Counted from the stretch's first letter, positions 6,441-14,638 are shown. The stretch: 14,741 bases of DNA from CAZOMR01 sp964580655 (GCA_964580655.1 CAZOMR010000058.1:1-14741), one strand, 5' to 3'. The notes: generated by a model not told the origin, from the sequence alone. Translations and numbers: made by a program.

Positions 6441-7244
6441 GTGGCGCAAATTGCCAGATTGAACCAGCTTGAGCTGGAGGAAAAGGAGAAAATTTATCGG
6501 CTCCTAATTCCCCGGATCATCTTCAGCCGGTTTTCCATAGACTGCGAAAAAGGGCTGAACTGTTTTGGGGAGAAGGTTGTCAGGATAGAATGTCCGGACT
6601 GCGAGGCTGAGGCAAGCGTGGGGATCAAGCTTCGCCCTTTGGAAAAGGACCCGATCTTTTACATAGAGGTGCGGGATTCCAAGGACCTTGTGCAACTGCA
6701 CTGGGATTTCATCAACATCAATGATCCCGAGGCGCCGCGGTTCAACACGGATGTAACCACGGACGGGCATGACAGGTGGCTGAGGTGGACCAGTCGCAAT
6801 CTGGAGGAAGAGAAGCGTGCGCTTGAGCAGGGTCTGGCCCCGGGTCAGGTGAGAAAAGGCCTTCGGTTGATGCATCATGTGAACTGGTGCCTTGATAATT
6901 TCTGCCGTGTCCTGGGTCTGAAGAGCATTTTCATGGAGGCCCTGTTTTATCACAATGCCATTACCTATGAGCGGCACGGCTTCCGCTACTTCGAGGGAGG
7001 AAGGATGATGAACTGGATTGACCAGGAGTTCCGCCCCGGGGGAAAGCTTTATGAACTGCTTGACGGGTCCACATTCCGCAGGAAAGAATTTCGCAACTCC
7101 ATACGGGGAAGGAGTTGGGCTATCCATGACGGGATCATGGATGACGCAGGGCACGAGGAATTTGAATTCTGGATTCCGCCCAAGATGTATCGGATGGCGG
7201 GAAGGTATCACAATATTAATACCTTCCCGGGTGGTTTATACTGA
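6441..7244 (+). CDS. Uncharacterised 267-residue protein heading the pterin operon
   Basis: I do not recognise this protein. It is soluble, without signal peptide or membrane segments. Near the N-terminus are four cysteines (Cys35, 41, 51, 54, the last two as CPDC), which could bind zinc or a cluster. A Trp-rich centre (TDGHDRWLRWTS, 107-118) is followed by MHHVNWCLDNFCRVLGL (144-160). The segment NAITYERHGFRYFEGG (172-187) resembles the final motif of GNAT acetyltransferases (Y-E-K-x-G-F), so a divergent acyltransferase fold is possible. No clear acetyl-CoA loop is visible. The start is GTG at 6441 with only a weak GAG upstream; a stop at 6408-6410 limits extension. It is followed after 97 nt by GlyA and shares the promoter at 6334, which suggests but does not prove a link to pterin or one-carbon metabolism. 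Confidence 0.75.
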   Translation: MAQIARLNQLELEEKEKIYRLLIPRIIFSRFSIDCEKGLNCFGEKVVRIECPDCEAEASVGIKLRPLEKDPIFYIEVRDSKDLVQLHWDFININDPEAPRFNTDVTTDGHDRWLRWTSRNLEEEKRALEQGLAPGQVRKGLRLMHHVNWCLDNFCRVLGLKSIFMEALFYHNAITYERHGFRYFEGGRMMNWIDQEFRPGGKLYELLDGSTFRRKEFRNSIRGRSWAIHDGIMDDAGHEEFEFWIPPKMYRMAGRYHNINTFPGGLY

Positions 7245-7341
7245 GAAGTGAATGGGGCCAAGCCTTCATATCTCACATTGGGCCGTGTGGTAAAAATGAG
7301 TTCGGAAAGTCTCATTGCAGGGGGAAAGAAGGGGAAAGGCG

Positions 7342-8625
7342 ATGTATGAGAAGAATGTAGAGCGGATCGAGAGCCTGGTGCGAGAGCAGAATCAGTGGCG
7401 GTGGGAGACGATCAACCTTATTGCAAGCGAGAATGTAATGAGCGAGCGTGCGAGGGCGGTGATGGGTTCGGACTTCTGTCATCGCTACGCCGAGGGACAT
7501 CCGGGAGAGCGCTACTACCAAGGCACCGAGAAGATTGACGAGATAGAGACCCGGGCCAAACAGCGTCTCAAAACGCTTTTCAACTGCCGGCACATTGATG
7601 TCAGGCCGATCTCCGGCACCGTGGTCAATGACGCGGTGTTCAGCCGCTACATCAAGCCCGGAGACGTGGTCATGGTCAACTCAACCTCCGGTGGAGGGCA
7701 CATAAGTCATCACAAGGCCGGCTCCGTGGGGAAATACACGAACAACATCATCAATTTTCCCTTGACGCCGGACGGTTACCATATAGATGTGGACCACACG
7801 CTGGACATACTGGAGCGAGTGCCGGTAAAGGTCCTGATCATGGGCAAAAGCCTTTACCTCTTCCCTGACCCTGTCAGGGAACTTGCTCCGATCTGCCAGG
7901 AGCGGGGAATTGCCCTGATCTATGATGCCGCGCATGTCCTTGGTCTCATTGCGGCAAAGCGCTTTCACGATCCGCTTGGCGAAGGCGTGCGTGTCCTCAC
8001 TGCAAGCACGCACAAAACCTTCTTCGGCCCCCAGCGCGGCATCGTCATGAGCAACATGAAGGACTCGGAGTGGACCATGATTGACAAGGGAGCATTCCCA
8101 GGCTCGTCATCCAATCACCACCTTGACACCCTTGTGCCCCTGGCCATCACAGCTTACGAATTCCTGGAATTCGGAGAGGCATATGCGGACCAGGTGATCC
8201 GTAACGCAAAGGCCCTGGGAAAATTTCTGTATCAGCGCGGGTTCAAAGTCGAGGCCGAGGAGTTCGGATTCACCGAAAGCCACCAGCTCGCAGTGGATGT
8301 CTCCGACCTCGGAGGCGGAGACGAGGTGGCACGCATCCTCAAGGATAACAACATCATCCTAAATATGAACCTTCTGCCATTCGAGCCATTGGAAAAGGTG
8401 ACAAACCCTTCAGGAATCCGCATCGGGGTGCAGGAGATGACGCGCTTTGGCATGAAGGAGGCGGAGATGGAGGTCATCGCGGAGTTCTTCGAGAATTGCC
8501 TGAAGAAGGGAAAACACATCGGCGAGGATGCCCGCCGATTCCGGAAGTCCTACAATAGGGTTCTCTATTCATTTGACAAGGATGTGGCCCTGGGAGAGAG
8601 AAAGAAGCCTGTGGCGGTAAGCTAA
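7342..8625 (+). CDS. glyA: Serine hydroxymethyltransferase, archaeal type
   Basis: This 427-residue PLP enzyme interconverts serine and glycine with transfer of a one-carbon unit to tetrahydrofolate or another tetrahydropterin. The family fold is clear: NLIASEN (25-31), YAEGHPGERYY (49-59), GGGHISHHK (117-125), YDAAHVLGL (194-202), the PLP lysine Lys225 in STHKTFFGP, and the carboxylate-binding Arg360 in PSGIRIG. The variants HKTFFGPQ, HRYAEGHPG and IILNMNLLPF are those of the archaeal (methanogen-type) subgroup rather than the E. coli type (TTHKTLRGPRGG, TPAVTTRG). I chose the ATG at 7342, with AAGGGG seven bases upstream, over a TTG at 7315 that would add nine unsupported residues. It lies before queD and folE2, whose products make reduced pterins. 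Confidence 0.93.
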   Translation: MYEKNVERIESLVREQNQWRWETINLIASENVMSERARAVMGSDFCHRYAEGHPGERYYQGTEKIDEIETRAKQRLKTLFNCRHIDVRPISGTVVNDAVFSRYIKPGDVVMVNSTSGGGHISHHKAGSVGKYTNNIINFPLTPDGYHIDVDHTLDILERVPVKVLIMGKSLYLFPDPVRELAPICQERGIALIYDAAHVLGLIAAKRFHDPLGEGVRVLTASTHKTFFGPQRGIVMSNMKDSEWTMIDKGAFPGSSSNHHLDTLVPLAITAYEFLEFGEAYADQVIRNAKALGKFLYQRGFKVEAEEFGFTESHQLAVDVSDLGGGDEVARILKDNNIILNMNLLPFEPLEKVTNPSGIRIGVQEMTRFGMKEAEMEVIAEFFENCLKKGKHIGEDARRFRKSYNRVLYSFDKDVALGERKKPVAVS

Positions 8626-8661
8626 GTTGTCTGGCCCGTAGAATATGGAGGAACACATGCC

Positions 8662-9048
8662 GTGGCGTATGAATTAAAAGTTATCCGGACTTTTTCAGCC
8701 GCGCATCGGCTTCGGGGGTATAAGGGAAAGTGCGAGGAACTCCACGGGCACAACTATCGTGTGGAGGTTGAGCTTTCCGTTTCCGGGCTTGATGGTATAG
8801 GGCTGGCCATGGACTTTGGCGAGATCAAGTCCTGCATGGATAATATACTGGAAGGACTGGACCACAGGTTCCTCAATGAGGTGCCGCCATTTGACAGGGA
8901 TAATCCGAGCGCGGAAAACCTGGCGCGCTACATATACGGGGAGATGAAGAAAAGAATCTCCCGAGGATCCCCTGGCCTGGACAGCGCATCCATGCTCGCC
9001 TGCACTGTCTGGGAGTCTGATACAGCCGCGGCCACCTATCGTGAATAG
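8662..9048 (+). CDS. queD: 6-pyruvoyltetrahydropterin synthase / QueD family
   Basis: This 128-residue T-fold enzyme acts on dihydroneopterin triphosphate. The zinc ligands are His15 (AAHRL) and the HGH pair His28/His30; the catalytic set is Cys24, Asp67 and His68 (LDHRFLN); Glu118 (WESDTAAATYRE) anchors the pterin. The motif is C-E-x-x-H-G-H: the QueD cysteine plus an adjacent glutamate. In published COG0720 subgrouping, Cys alone marks queuosine-type enzymes, Glu marks the folate-type PTPS-III, and the combination marks dual-function enzymes; I apply this from memory. The start is GTG at 8662, nine bases after GGAGGA. A closer ATG at 8657 is out of frame and stops after six codons. Gaps of 36 nt to glyA and 61 nt to folE2 indicate one operon. 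Confidence 0.9.
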   Translation: MAYELKVIRTFSAAHRLRGYKGKCEELHGHNYRVEVELSVSGLDGIGLAMDFGEIKSCMDNILEGLDHRFLNEVPPFDRDNPSAENLARYIYGEMKKRISRGSPGLDSASMLACTVWESDTAAATYRE

Positions 9049-9109
9049 TCCTAATGATTCTCAAGGAACAGGTATGAGCAAATAGATCCTCGCAGTTTGG
9101 AGAAAAGAC

Positions 9110-9943
9110 ATGGTACCTGATGTGCAGAATCGCAGAGACAGGCGTCAGATACCGATCAATAAGGTTGGTGTCAAGAACATTCGTTATCCTATCATAGTTC
9201 TGGATCGGGCTAACAAGGAACAACATACCGTAGCCCGGATCAACATGTTCGTAAACCTCCCTCATCGGTTCAAGGGCGCACACATGAGCCGCTTTATAGA
9301 GGTGCTTAACAGGCATTATGGCCGGATCAGTATCAATAACTTCCTGGACATCCTGGAGGAACTCAAGACCACGTTGAAGGCCCAGGCCGCACATGTGGAA
9401 ATGGAGTTCCCTTATTTTATCCAGAAGAAGGCTCCTGTCTCGGGCGAAAAAAGCCTGATGGAATACCGCTGTCGCCTCCTTGGTGAGTCCGAGGAGCCCA
9501 TTCTCCGTAGCAGTAGGACTGCTACTGCGAAGGATGAATCTGGAAGAACTGACCGGGGCAAGAAGAAACTCCTCGTGGGTATCAGTGTGCCGGTGACAAC
9601 CCTTTGCCCCTGTTCCAAGGAGATGAGCACCCGCGGCGCTCACAACCAGCGTGGCGAGGTCACCGTAACACTGGCATTCAAAAAATTCTTCTGGATAGAG
9701 GATGTGGTTGAGCTAATCGAGCAAAGCGCAAGTGCGCCGGTATATGCCCTGCTCAAACGCGAGGACGAGAAGGCTCTGACCGAGATGGCATACGACCACC
9801 CGCGCTTTGTCGAGGATGTAGTCCGGGAGGTCTCAAAAAGGCTAAAGAGGAACGAGAACTTTCCCTGGTTCACCGTGGAGGCTGAAAACTTCGAGAGCAT
9901 CCACAATCACTCCGCGTATGCATCGGTGGAATACAAGGCCTGA
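9110..9943 (+). CDS. folE2: GTP cyclohydrolase FolE2 (type IB)
   Basis: This 277-residue enzyme converts GTP to 7,8-dihydroneopterin triphosphate, the first step of folate and queuosine synthesis and the substrate of the neighbouring QueD. Family marks are DVQNRRDRRQIPINKVGVK (4-22), NLPHRFKGAHMSRF (49-62), the metal-site block LCPCSKEMSTRGAHNQRG (165-182, Cys166/168 and His178) and the C-terminal NFESIHNHSAYA (260-271). FolE2 is related to the archaeal MptA. About 20 residues (roughly 127-150, rich in Ser, Arg and Lys) are extra compared with typical members and lie between the two halves of the fold; their DNA is built on a palindrome. All recognisable active-site motifs are intact. The ATG at 9110 follows GGAG at 9099-9102. 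Confidence 0.93.
   Translation: MVPDVQNRRDRRQIPINKVGVKNIRYPIIVLDRANKEQHTVARINMFVNLPHRFKGAHMSRFIEVLNRHYGRISINNFLDILEELKTTLKAQAAHVEMEFPYFIQKKAPVSGEKSLMEYRCRLLGESEEPILRSSRTATAKDESGRTDRGKKKLLVGISVPVTTLCPCSKEMSTRGAHNQRGEVTVTLAFKKFFWIEDVVELIEQSASAPVYALLKREDEKALTEMAYDHPRFVEDVVREVSKRLKRNENFPWFTVEAENFESIHNHSAYASVEYKA
9507..9525. repeat. Palindromic hairpin inside folE2
   Basis: GTAGCAGT (9507-9514), a three-base AGG loop and ACTGCTAC (9518-9525) form a perfect 8-bp stem. An alternative hairpin overlaps it: GCAGTAG (9510-9516) with CTACTGC (9522-9528). The element keeps the reading frame and encodes part of the extra loop of FolE2 (around SSRTATA). Confidence 0.7.
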
Positions 9944-10011
9944 TCCATAAAGAAAAATATTCCTGTCTCTCTGGAATTCATATAGATCAGATTAAAGGAA
10001 GGGAAAAAGAT

Positions 10012-11892
10012 ATGCGTTACCTCATTGTATGTCTTGGTATTCTTGGCATGGCCTTTTCATGGCCTCAGACCCTGAAGATACCTGAGTTCTTCTCAAAGCC
10101 TGCCTTTAAGTTTAAGGGGCCGCAGGTGAGAGTGGATGTTCAGGTCTCTCCTTTGGGCCTGGAGGTCAATGGAGATGTCGAACTCGAGATACTGGACTCG
10201 CACCGGATCAGGCTCAAAAGTTCTTCCGGACATCTCCTGATCGGCCTTGAGAAGGATGAGGCCATCTACGGTCTGACCGAGCGGATAGTCGCGGACCGCA
10301 GGAACAGCGAGTCCTGGCCCAAAGCCATAGGGGGGCTTGACAGAAGAGGCGAGATAGTCACCATGTGGGTGTTGCCGTCTTTCGCGGTCTATGCCCCTTT
10401 CTATATCAGCTCCCGCGGCTACGGCATGTTTATTGAGGGAACTCAGCCCGGAATATATGACATCGGGAAAACCGATCCGGACATCATCCGACTGGGATGG
10501 GAGGTAGGATCGGAAGGCTTTTCATGTGTGTTCATAGAGGGGACTTACCTCGAGATACTGGACCGCTATACCTCCATGACAGGCCGGCCTGTCATGCCTC
10601 CCAAATGGGTCTTTTCACCGTGGAAATGGCGGGATGCTTGCGTAAGCCGCGAATTCGCGACCCTTGATAACATTGAAATGAACGCGGATGTAGTGGACGA
10701 CATCACGAACTACGAGCGGCTCGGATTCCCCGTAGGCGTGTATATGATAGACCGCCCCTGGGCCGAGGGAACCTTCGGATACGGCAACTTCAACTGGGAT
10801 GAGAACCGGTTTCCCAACGGGGACAGGATGGTCAAGGCACTCCATGACCGGGGCTGGCGCGTGATTATCTGGGGCGCACCGTGGGCTCTTGGAAAAGAGG
10901 ATTGGGAGTTTGGCTCCGAGGCAAAGGCAAAGGGCCTTGTCATAGGCGACAGGTGTCTTGATTACACCAATCCTTTAACTGTGGCCTGGCACAGGGACAA
11001 GATAGAGGCCTTTCTGAAGAGAACCGGCATTGATGGCTGGAAGCTGGACAGGGCGGACGAGTATAACCCTTCAGGCAAGGATGACATCTACCACGACGGC
11101 CGGACAGGCCGCGAGGTGCACAATGATTATCCCAGGCTTTACATCAAGACATATTACGATGCCACGCGTGCGGTGCGGGGCGATGACTTTGTCTTGAAGG
11201 CCCGGCCTGCATACACCGGCACCACTGCCTGGAGCATCGTGTGGGGAGGAGACATTACAGGGGCCGCGATGTACGGGTTATTCTCCACGGACAAGGGCTT
11301 GAGAAGCGTGATCATCTCGCTTCAGCGTGCGGCTTTCATGGGGTATCCGGTTTGGGGTTCGGACACGGGAGGCTACCAGCGCTTCAAGAACAGGGAGGTC
11401 TTCGCAAGGTGGCTTGAGCTATCGGCCTTTTGCCCGCTCATGGAAATAGGCGGCGTGGAAAGCCACGAGCCATGGGCCATGCCCACAAAGCCGGCCTATG
11501 ATGAGGAGATGATAAAAATCTTCTACCGCTACACATGGCTCCACGCAAGGCTTCAGGATTATACATACGAGCTTGCGAAAAAGGCGCATGAGACAGGCGA
11601 CCCGATAGTGCACCCGCTTGTCTTTGACTGGCCGAATGATGAGAAGGTGAAAGACATGTGGGATGAATACCTTTACGGCCCGGGCCTCCTTGTGGCACCG
11701 GTGTGGCAGGTTGGAAAAAGACAGCGCGAGGTTTACCTGCCACAAGGAGAATGGACAGACCTCTGGGATCAATCAAAAAAGTATAAAGGGCCGACCACTG
11801 TCACCGCGGATGCGCCTCTTAATCTGATCCCGGTTTACATCCGCGAAGAATACTCCCGGCTCTTGCCGGAGGGATTAACAGAAGGCTTGTGA
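10012..11892 (+). CDS. Secreted glycoside hydrolase family 31 enzyme
   Basis: This 626-residue enzyme hydrolyses alpha-glycosidic bonds (alpha-glucosidase/alpha-xylosidase clan) with retention of configuration. Residues 1-17 form a signal peptide (MRYLIVCLGILGMAFSW). A beta-rich N-domain (~35-190) precedes the (beta/alpha)8 barrel, which begins near PPKWVFSPWKWRD (196-208). Barrel landmarks are MIDRPW (245-250), FPNGDRMV (267-274), the nucleophile Asp346 in GWKLDRADE, the acid/base Asp414 in WGGDITG and GSDTGGY (449-455). A C-terminal beta domain includes YLYGPGLLVAPVW (553-565). The diagnostic Gln/Arg/Trp pattern of sulfoquinovosidases is not obvious, so the substrate is open. The ATG follows GGAAGGG. 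It lies 68 nt after folE2 with no clear promoter, so it may be read through from that operon. Its stop is 11 bp from that of the convergent hydrolase. Confidence 0.9.
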   Translation: MRYLIVCLGILGMAFSWPQTLKIPEFFSKPAFKFKGPQVRVDVQVSPLGLEVNGDVELEILDSHRIRLKSSSGHLLIGLEKDEAIYGLTERIVADRRNSESWPKAIGGLDRRGEIVTMWVLPSFAVYAPFYISSRGYGMFIEGTQPGIYDIGKTDPDIIRLGWEVGSEGFSCVFIEGTYLEILDRYTSMTGRPVMPPKWVFSPWKWRDACVSREFATLDNIEMNADVVDDITNYERLGFPVGVYMIDRPWAEGTFGYGNFNWDENRFPNGDRMVKALHDRGWRVIIWGAPWALGKEDWEFGSEAKAKGLVIGDRCLDYTNPLTVAWHRDKIEAFLKRTGIDGWKLDRADEYNPSGKDDIYHDGRTGREVHNDYPRLYIKTYYDATRAVRGDDFVLKARPAYTGTTAWSIVWGGDITGAAMYGLFSTDKGLRSVIISLQRAAFMGYPVWGSDTGGYQRFKNREVFARWLELSAFCPLMEIGGVESHEPWAMPTKPAYDEEMIKIFYRYTWLHARLQDYTYELAKKAHETGDPIVHPLVFDWPNDEKVKDMWDEYLYGPGLLVAPVWQVGKRQREVYLPQGEWTDLWDQSKKYKGPTTVTADAPLNLIPVYIREEYSRLLPEGLTEGL

Positions 11893-11903
11893 GCGGCCTG
11901 GTT

Positions 11904-13934
11904 CTATCTCCATCCCTCATCAAGCTCTGTCAGGAGTTGATCGAGCCTGTCGTATGCGACCTGTTCTCGCCAGGTGCAGAAATGCGGGTCATAGGATGAG
12001 CTGGCCTCATACTCCACCAGCACGGACACCGGGTTTGCGGTATGGAGAGCGCGCGTGCATTCATTCGGCACATGAACATCGCCTATGCCCATGAAATAAG
12101 TAGTGGGCGTGGTCACGCCGTAGGCATAATTCAGGCTCTCACAGGGCTCGAGAATTGTAGTTAAAATCTGCGGAAGCGGATGAAAGAGCCCGAACCTTGA
12201 CCAGCCCCAGACCGGGATGCCGGTAAGAGCGGCCAAAGCCTTTATCTGGTCTACGGGCATCTGGTCAGTGCGCTCCATGAAGAGCATCTCATGACCTGAC
12301 CCGCCGGAAAGTAACGCGTGGTCGAACTGCGCGAGGTGAAGTGTCATGTGCCCGAGGCCTCCCCCGAGCGAGTGGCCGAACAGCATCATTTTATCCGGAT
12401 CAAGCACATCAGCCCCGGCTATCTCCACCCGGCCCGCGAGAAAATCATTGAGGTAGACCCGGGCTAGATAGTTCATGGCCGCGCCGTCAATACATGACTG
12501 CATGATATTCCCCTGCATGCCATAGGGGTTCAGCATGTTATTGTATGCCAGACTCAGGTTCATGCCCTTATCCAGAAGAGGGTAGCGCTGGCCGTGAAGC
12601 TGTAGGTCATAGCAGATGATTGCAAACCCGTGACTGGCCATCACCTTAAGCACCTCAATGGTCCTGTCTTCAGGGAAAAGCCTGCGAACAGGCGAATACG
12701 CGGTCCCGCCCGTGCCTGTCTCCCAGATGATAACCGGACAGCCTGTCCGGATATTCCCCTTCCCGTCGTGCGGAAGATATAGCGCGAACCGGACAGGCTC
12801 GGGAGCAGGCTCGACATCCAGAACCACCTGGCCATCCATGTTCTTCTTGAACTTGATCCTTCCTGTGCGGTTCTTCATGTCCGGCAGAATCCAGCGGCTT
12901 CCATACGGCTTGTCCGAGAGAGGCCCCTGGAAGTTGGGAGTGTAGGTGCGGCCCTCAAATATCCGGTAAGGATATTTCTCAGGGCTTATCTTTATCACCT
13001 CTTCACCGCTCGGGCCACCGCCGACATAGGTGTGATCCTCGCCGCCCGAAATGTAGCGGACTGTGTAGGTAAAGGCTTTCTTGCCGGATGGTGTCTTGCT
13101 CCTGTGCAGTTCAACCTCCCGGACCTCCTTGAACTCCGTGATGGTGCCGTAAGGCGCTCTCCGCATATTCTGCTTTATGCTTCTCGCAAGCTCTTCGGCT
13201 ATCCTGTCCGTGTCCCATGTAGTGAAAACCGTGGCCGCGACAACCCTGTTCTCTTCCAGGCCGATCTCGGAAAGAGCGGCTTTTAGCTCCTCAAGATGAA
13301 AGGCTTGCGTCAGCTTCGGGGCGGCCTGTCCTTTCCATAGTTCGTCAAATGCAGGGCTTCGCTTGAGCGCGATATTATTCGCACTGTGGACCCGGTGCGT
13401 GATGACCGCGGCATAAGTGGTCCCCGGGTAAAAGCCCTTTCCAATCATTGGAAGGATAGAGAGAAGGTGATTCGCAAGATATGGGTCCCCCTTGGACCTG
13501 TCCCAGTAGCGGGCCGCTAAAGGAATGAGTCGCGGGCCTTTGCCCTGAATCCGGATGATGAGGAATGGATCAGCCGCACTCGGGTTCTCTATCTGGCACG
13601 GGACCAGACCGGGATCAAGCGGGCCGGAGAAGCGGAAGAAAACCGGGGAGTTGAGGCCAAAGCCATATACGGACTCGGAAAAACGATCGGAAATCTCCCG
13701 GATAAAACCACGCGCCGGCCAGACATAGCCCCCAGGATAGCCGCTCAGATCAACTGTCCCCTGCTCGGTGAGAAATACATCGCTCGGCCACGGAAAGTCC
13801 CAGAAACTCTTTGAGCGTTCAATATCAAAAAGCGCGTAAACCGGCTCGCCCTTGACCTCGGTCGCATAACAAGGAAAAGCCGCACCGAGAAAAACCACGG
13901 CAATAATGAAGCATGCGAAAAGCCACTTCTTCAT
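11904..13934 (-). CDS. Large secreted alpha/beta hydrolase (esterase/lipase)
   Basis: This 676-residue exported serine hydrolase has a typical signal peptide at the N-terminus (MKKWLFACFIIAVVFLGAA, probable cut after CYA near residue 24; AFPC is a poor lipobox). Residues ~30-370 form a long, mostly beta domain with the opening FDIERSKSFWDFPWPSDVF (36-54), as in bacterial lipases with a Lipase_bact_N/VolA-like N-domain. The hydrolase domain starts at VRFALYLP (381-388): WETGTGGTAY (404-413, oxyanion region), GHSLGGG (520-526, Ser522), Asp619 in GIGDVHVP and His651 in DPHF. That gives a complete triad. The substrate is unknown; a lipid or ester outside the cytoplasm is likely. The ATG follows AAAGGGTGGG. 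The AT-rich gene upstream ends 29 nt before this start on the same strand. Confidence 0.85.
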   Translation of the reverse strand: MKKWLFACFIIAVVFLGAAFPCYATEVKGEPVYALFDIERSKSFWDFPWPSDVFLTEQGTVDLSGYPGGYVWPARGFIREISDRFSESVYGFGLNSPVFFRFSGPLDPGLVPCQIENPSAADPFLIIRIQGKGPRLIPLAARYWDRSKGDPYLANHLLSILPMIGKGFYPGTTYAAVITHRVHSANNIALKRSPAFDELWKGQAAPKLTQAFHLEELKAALSEIGLEENRVVAATVFTTWDTDRIAEELARSIKQNMRRAPYGTITEFKEVREVELHRSKTPSGKKAFTYTVRYISGGEDHTYVGGGPSGEEVIKISPEKYPYRIFEGRTYTPNFQGPLSDKPYGSRWILPDMKNRTGRIKFKKNMDGQVVLDVEPAPEPVRFALYLPHDGKGNIRTGCPVIIWETGTGGTAYSPVRRLFPEDRTIEVLKVMASHGFAIICYDLQLHGQRYPLLDKGMNLSLAYNNMLNPYGMQGNIMQSCIDGAAMNYLARVYLNDFLAGRVEIAGADVLDPDKMMLFGHSLGGGLGHMTLHLAQFDHALLSGGSGHEMLFMERTDQMPVDQIKALAALTGIPVWGWSRFGLFHPLPQILTTILEPCESLNYAYGVTTPTTYFMGIGDVHVPNECTRALHTANPVSVLVEYEASSSYDPHFCTWREQVAYDRLDQLLTELDEGWR

Positions 13935-13963
13935 TTTCCCACCCTTTCTCTATTTCATAATTA

Positions 13964-14638
13964 TTACAAAGAGGCGATTATTTTATGAAAAACTTTTTGT
14001 ATGTCTTCATCCACTTTTATCCCGCTTTTAGCAAATCTCTGGGCAACTTTGGCCAGAGTTGCATACTTTAGATCAGAATCTTCAATTTCGTTTGCCTTCT
14101 CAAGAATTTTATTAATTACCTTACTATCATTGCCATTAGCCCTGACATAGGCAGCTGTAATGCTTTGAAAAGCTTTAACTCTCTTTTCCGTATCGGCAAT
14201 TTCGCTTGCCGCTTCAAGCATTTTAAAAAATACTTGGTTATTCTTGCCCCCTGCATCAGAATAGTCATAGCCAATAAATGCAAGAGACCTCCATTTAGAA
14301 TATGAGCTCTTAATTCTGCTAGCTTCATCTACAGCTTGAATAAAAATCTCATCCGCCATTTCTTTGTTTCCAGCTTTGGCATATTCAGATGCAATTTCTT
14401 TAAGTGAATAGGCTTTGGCAACCATAGAATCAATTTCTTTGGTAACTTCTAAAGCTCGATTAAGCATACCAACACTAATGCAATCAAATACTATTTTTTT
14501 AAGTATCCAAGATTTATCATTGGAATCAGTAATTTTGTAAACAGTATTACAAGCCTGAATGAAAATCTCCTCTGTCTTATCCTTATTGCCAGCTCGAGCA
14601 TAGGCAACAGCTATTTTAGAAATTGAATATGCTTTCAA
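13964..14638 (-). CDS. TPR-like helical repeat protein, 5' end probably missing
   Basis: The frame encodes at least 224 residues made almost wholly of six helical repeats of ~32-36 residues, at about 2-36, 42-73, 75-109, 115-147, 155-185 and 191-220. The consensus is KAYSLxxIAxxYAxAGNKxxAxEIFxxAxxxAxxI. Such TPR-like solenoids bind other proteins. No enzymatic domain is present. The DNA is strikingly AT-rich compared with the rest of the window, suggesting acquisition from elsewhere. The only start candidate is a TTG at 14638 that falls exactly at the edge of the first repeat. The frame is open for 16 more codons, but those lie mostly in GC-rich sequence of another type beginning near 14647. 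I therefore read it as the 3' part of a longer repeat protein cut by an insertion. Confidence 0.6.
   Translation of the reverse strand: MKAYSISKIAVAYARAGNKDKTEEIFIQACNTVYKITDSNDKSWILKKIVFDCISVGMLNRALEVTKEIDSMVAKAYSLKEIASEYAKAGNKEMADEIFIQAVDEASRIKSSYSKWRSLAFIGYDYSDAGGKNNQVFFKMLEAASEIADTEKRVKAFQSITAAYVRANGNDSKVINKILEKANEIEDSDLKYATLAKVAQRFAKSGIKVDEDIQKVFHKIIASL

Noticed and set aside
6504..7211. 235-codon minus-strand frame opposite the uncharacterised protein
   Set aside because: The plus-strand frame is longer, fits the operon and promoter, and the antisense peptide shows no family pattern.
7295..7316. AATGAG/CTCATT hairpin before glyA
   Set aside because: A 6-bp stem with a 10-base loop and no T-run is neither a terminator nor a known riboswitch.
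8873..9643. 256-codon minus-strand frame opposite queD and folE2
   Set aside because: It overlaps two genes with clear active-site motifs on the plus strand.
10012..11892. Sulfoquinovosidase assignment for the GH31 enzyme
   Set aside because: GSDTGGY resembles YihQ, but the sulfonate-binding Arg/Trp pattern is not apparent in the MIDRPWAEG region.
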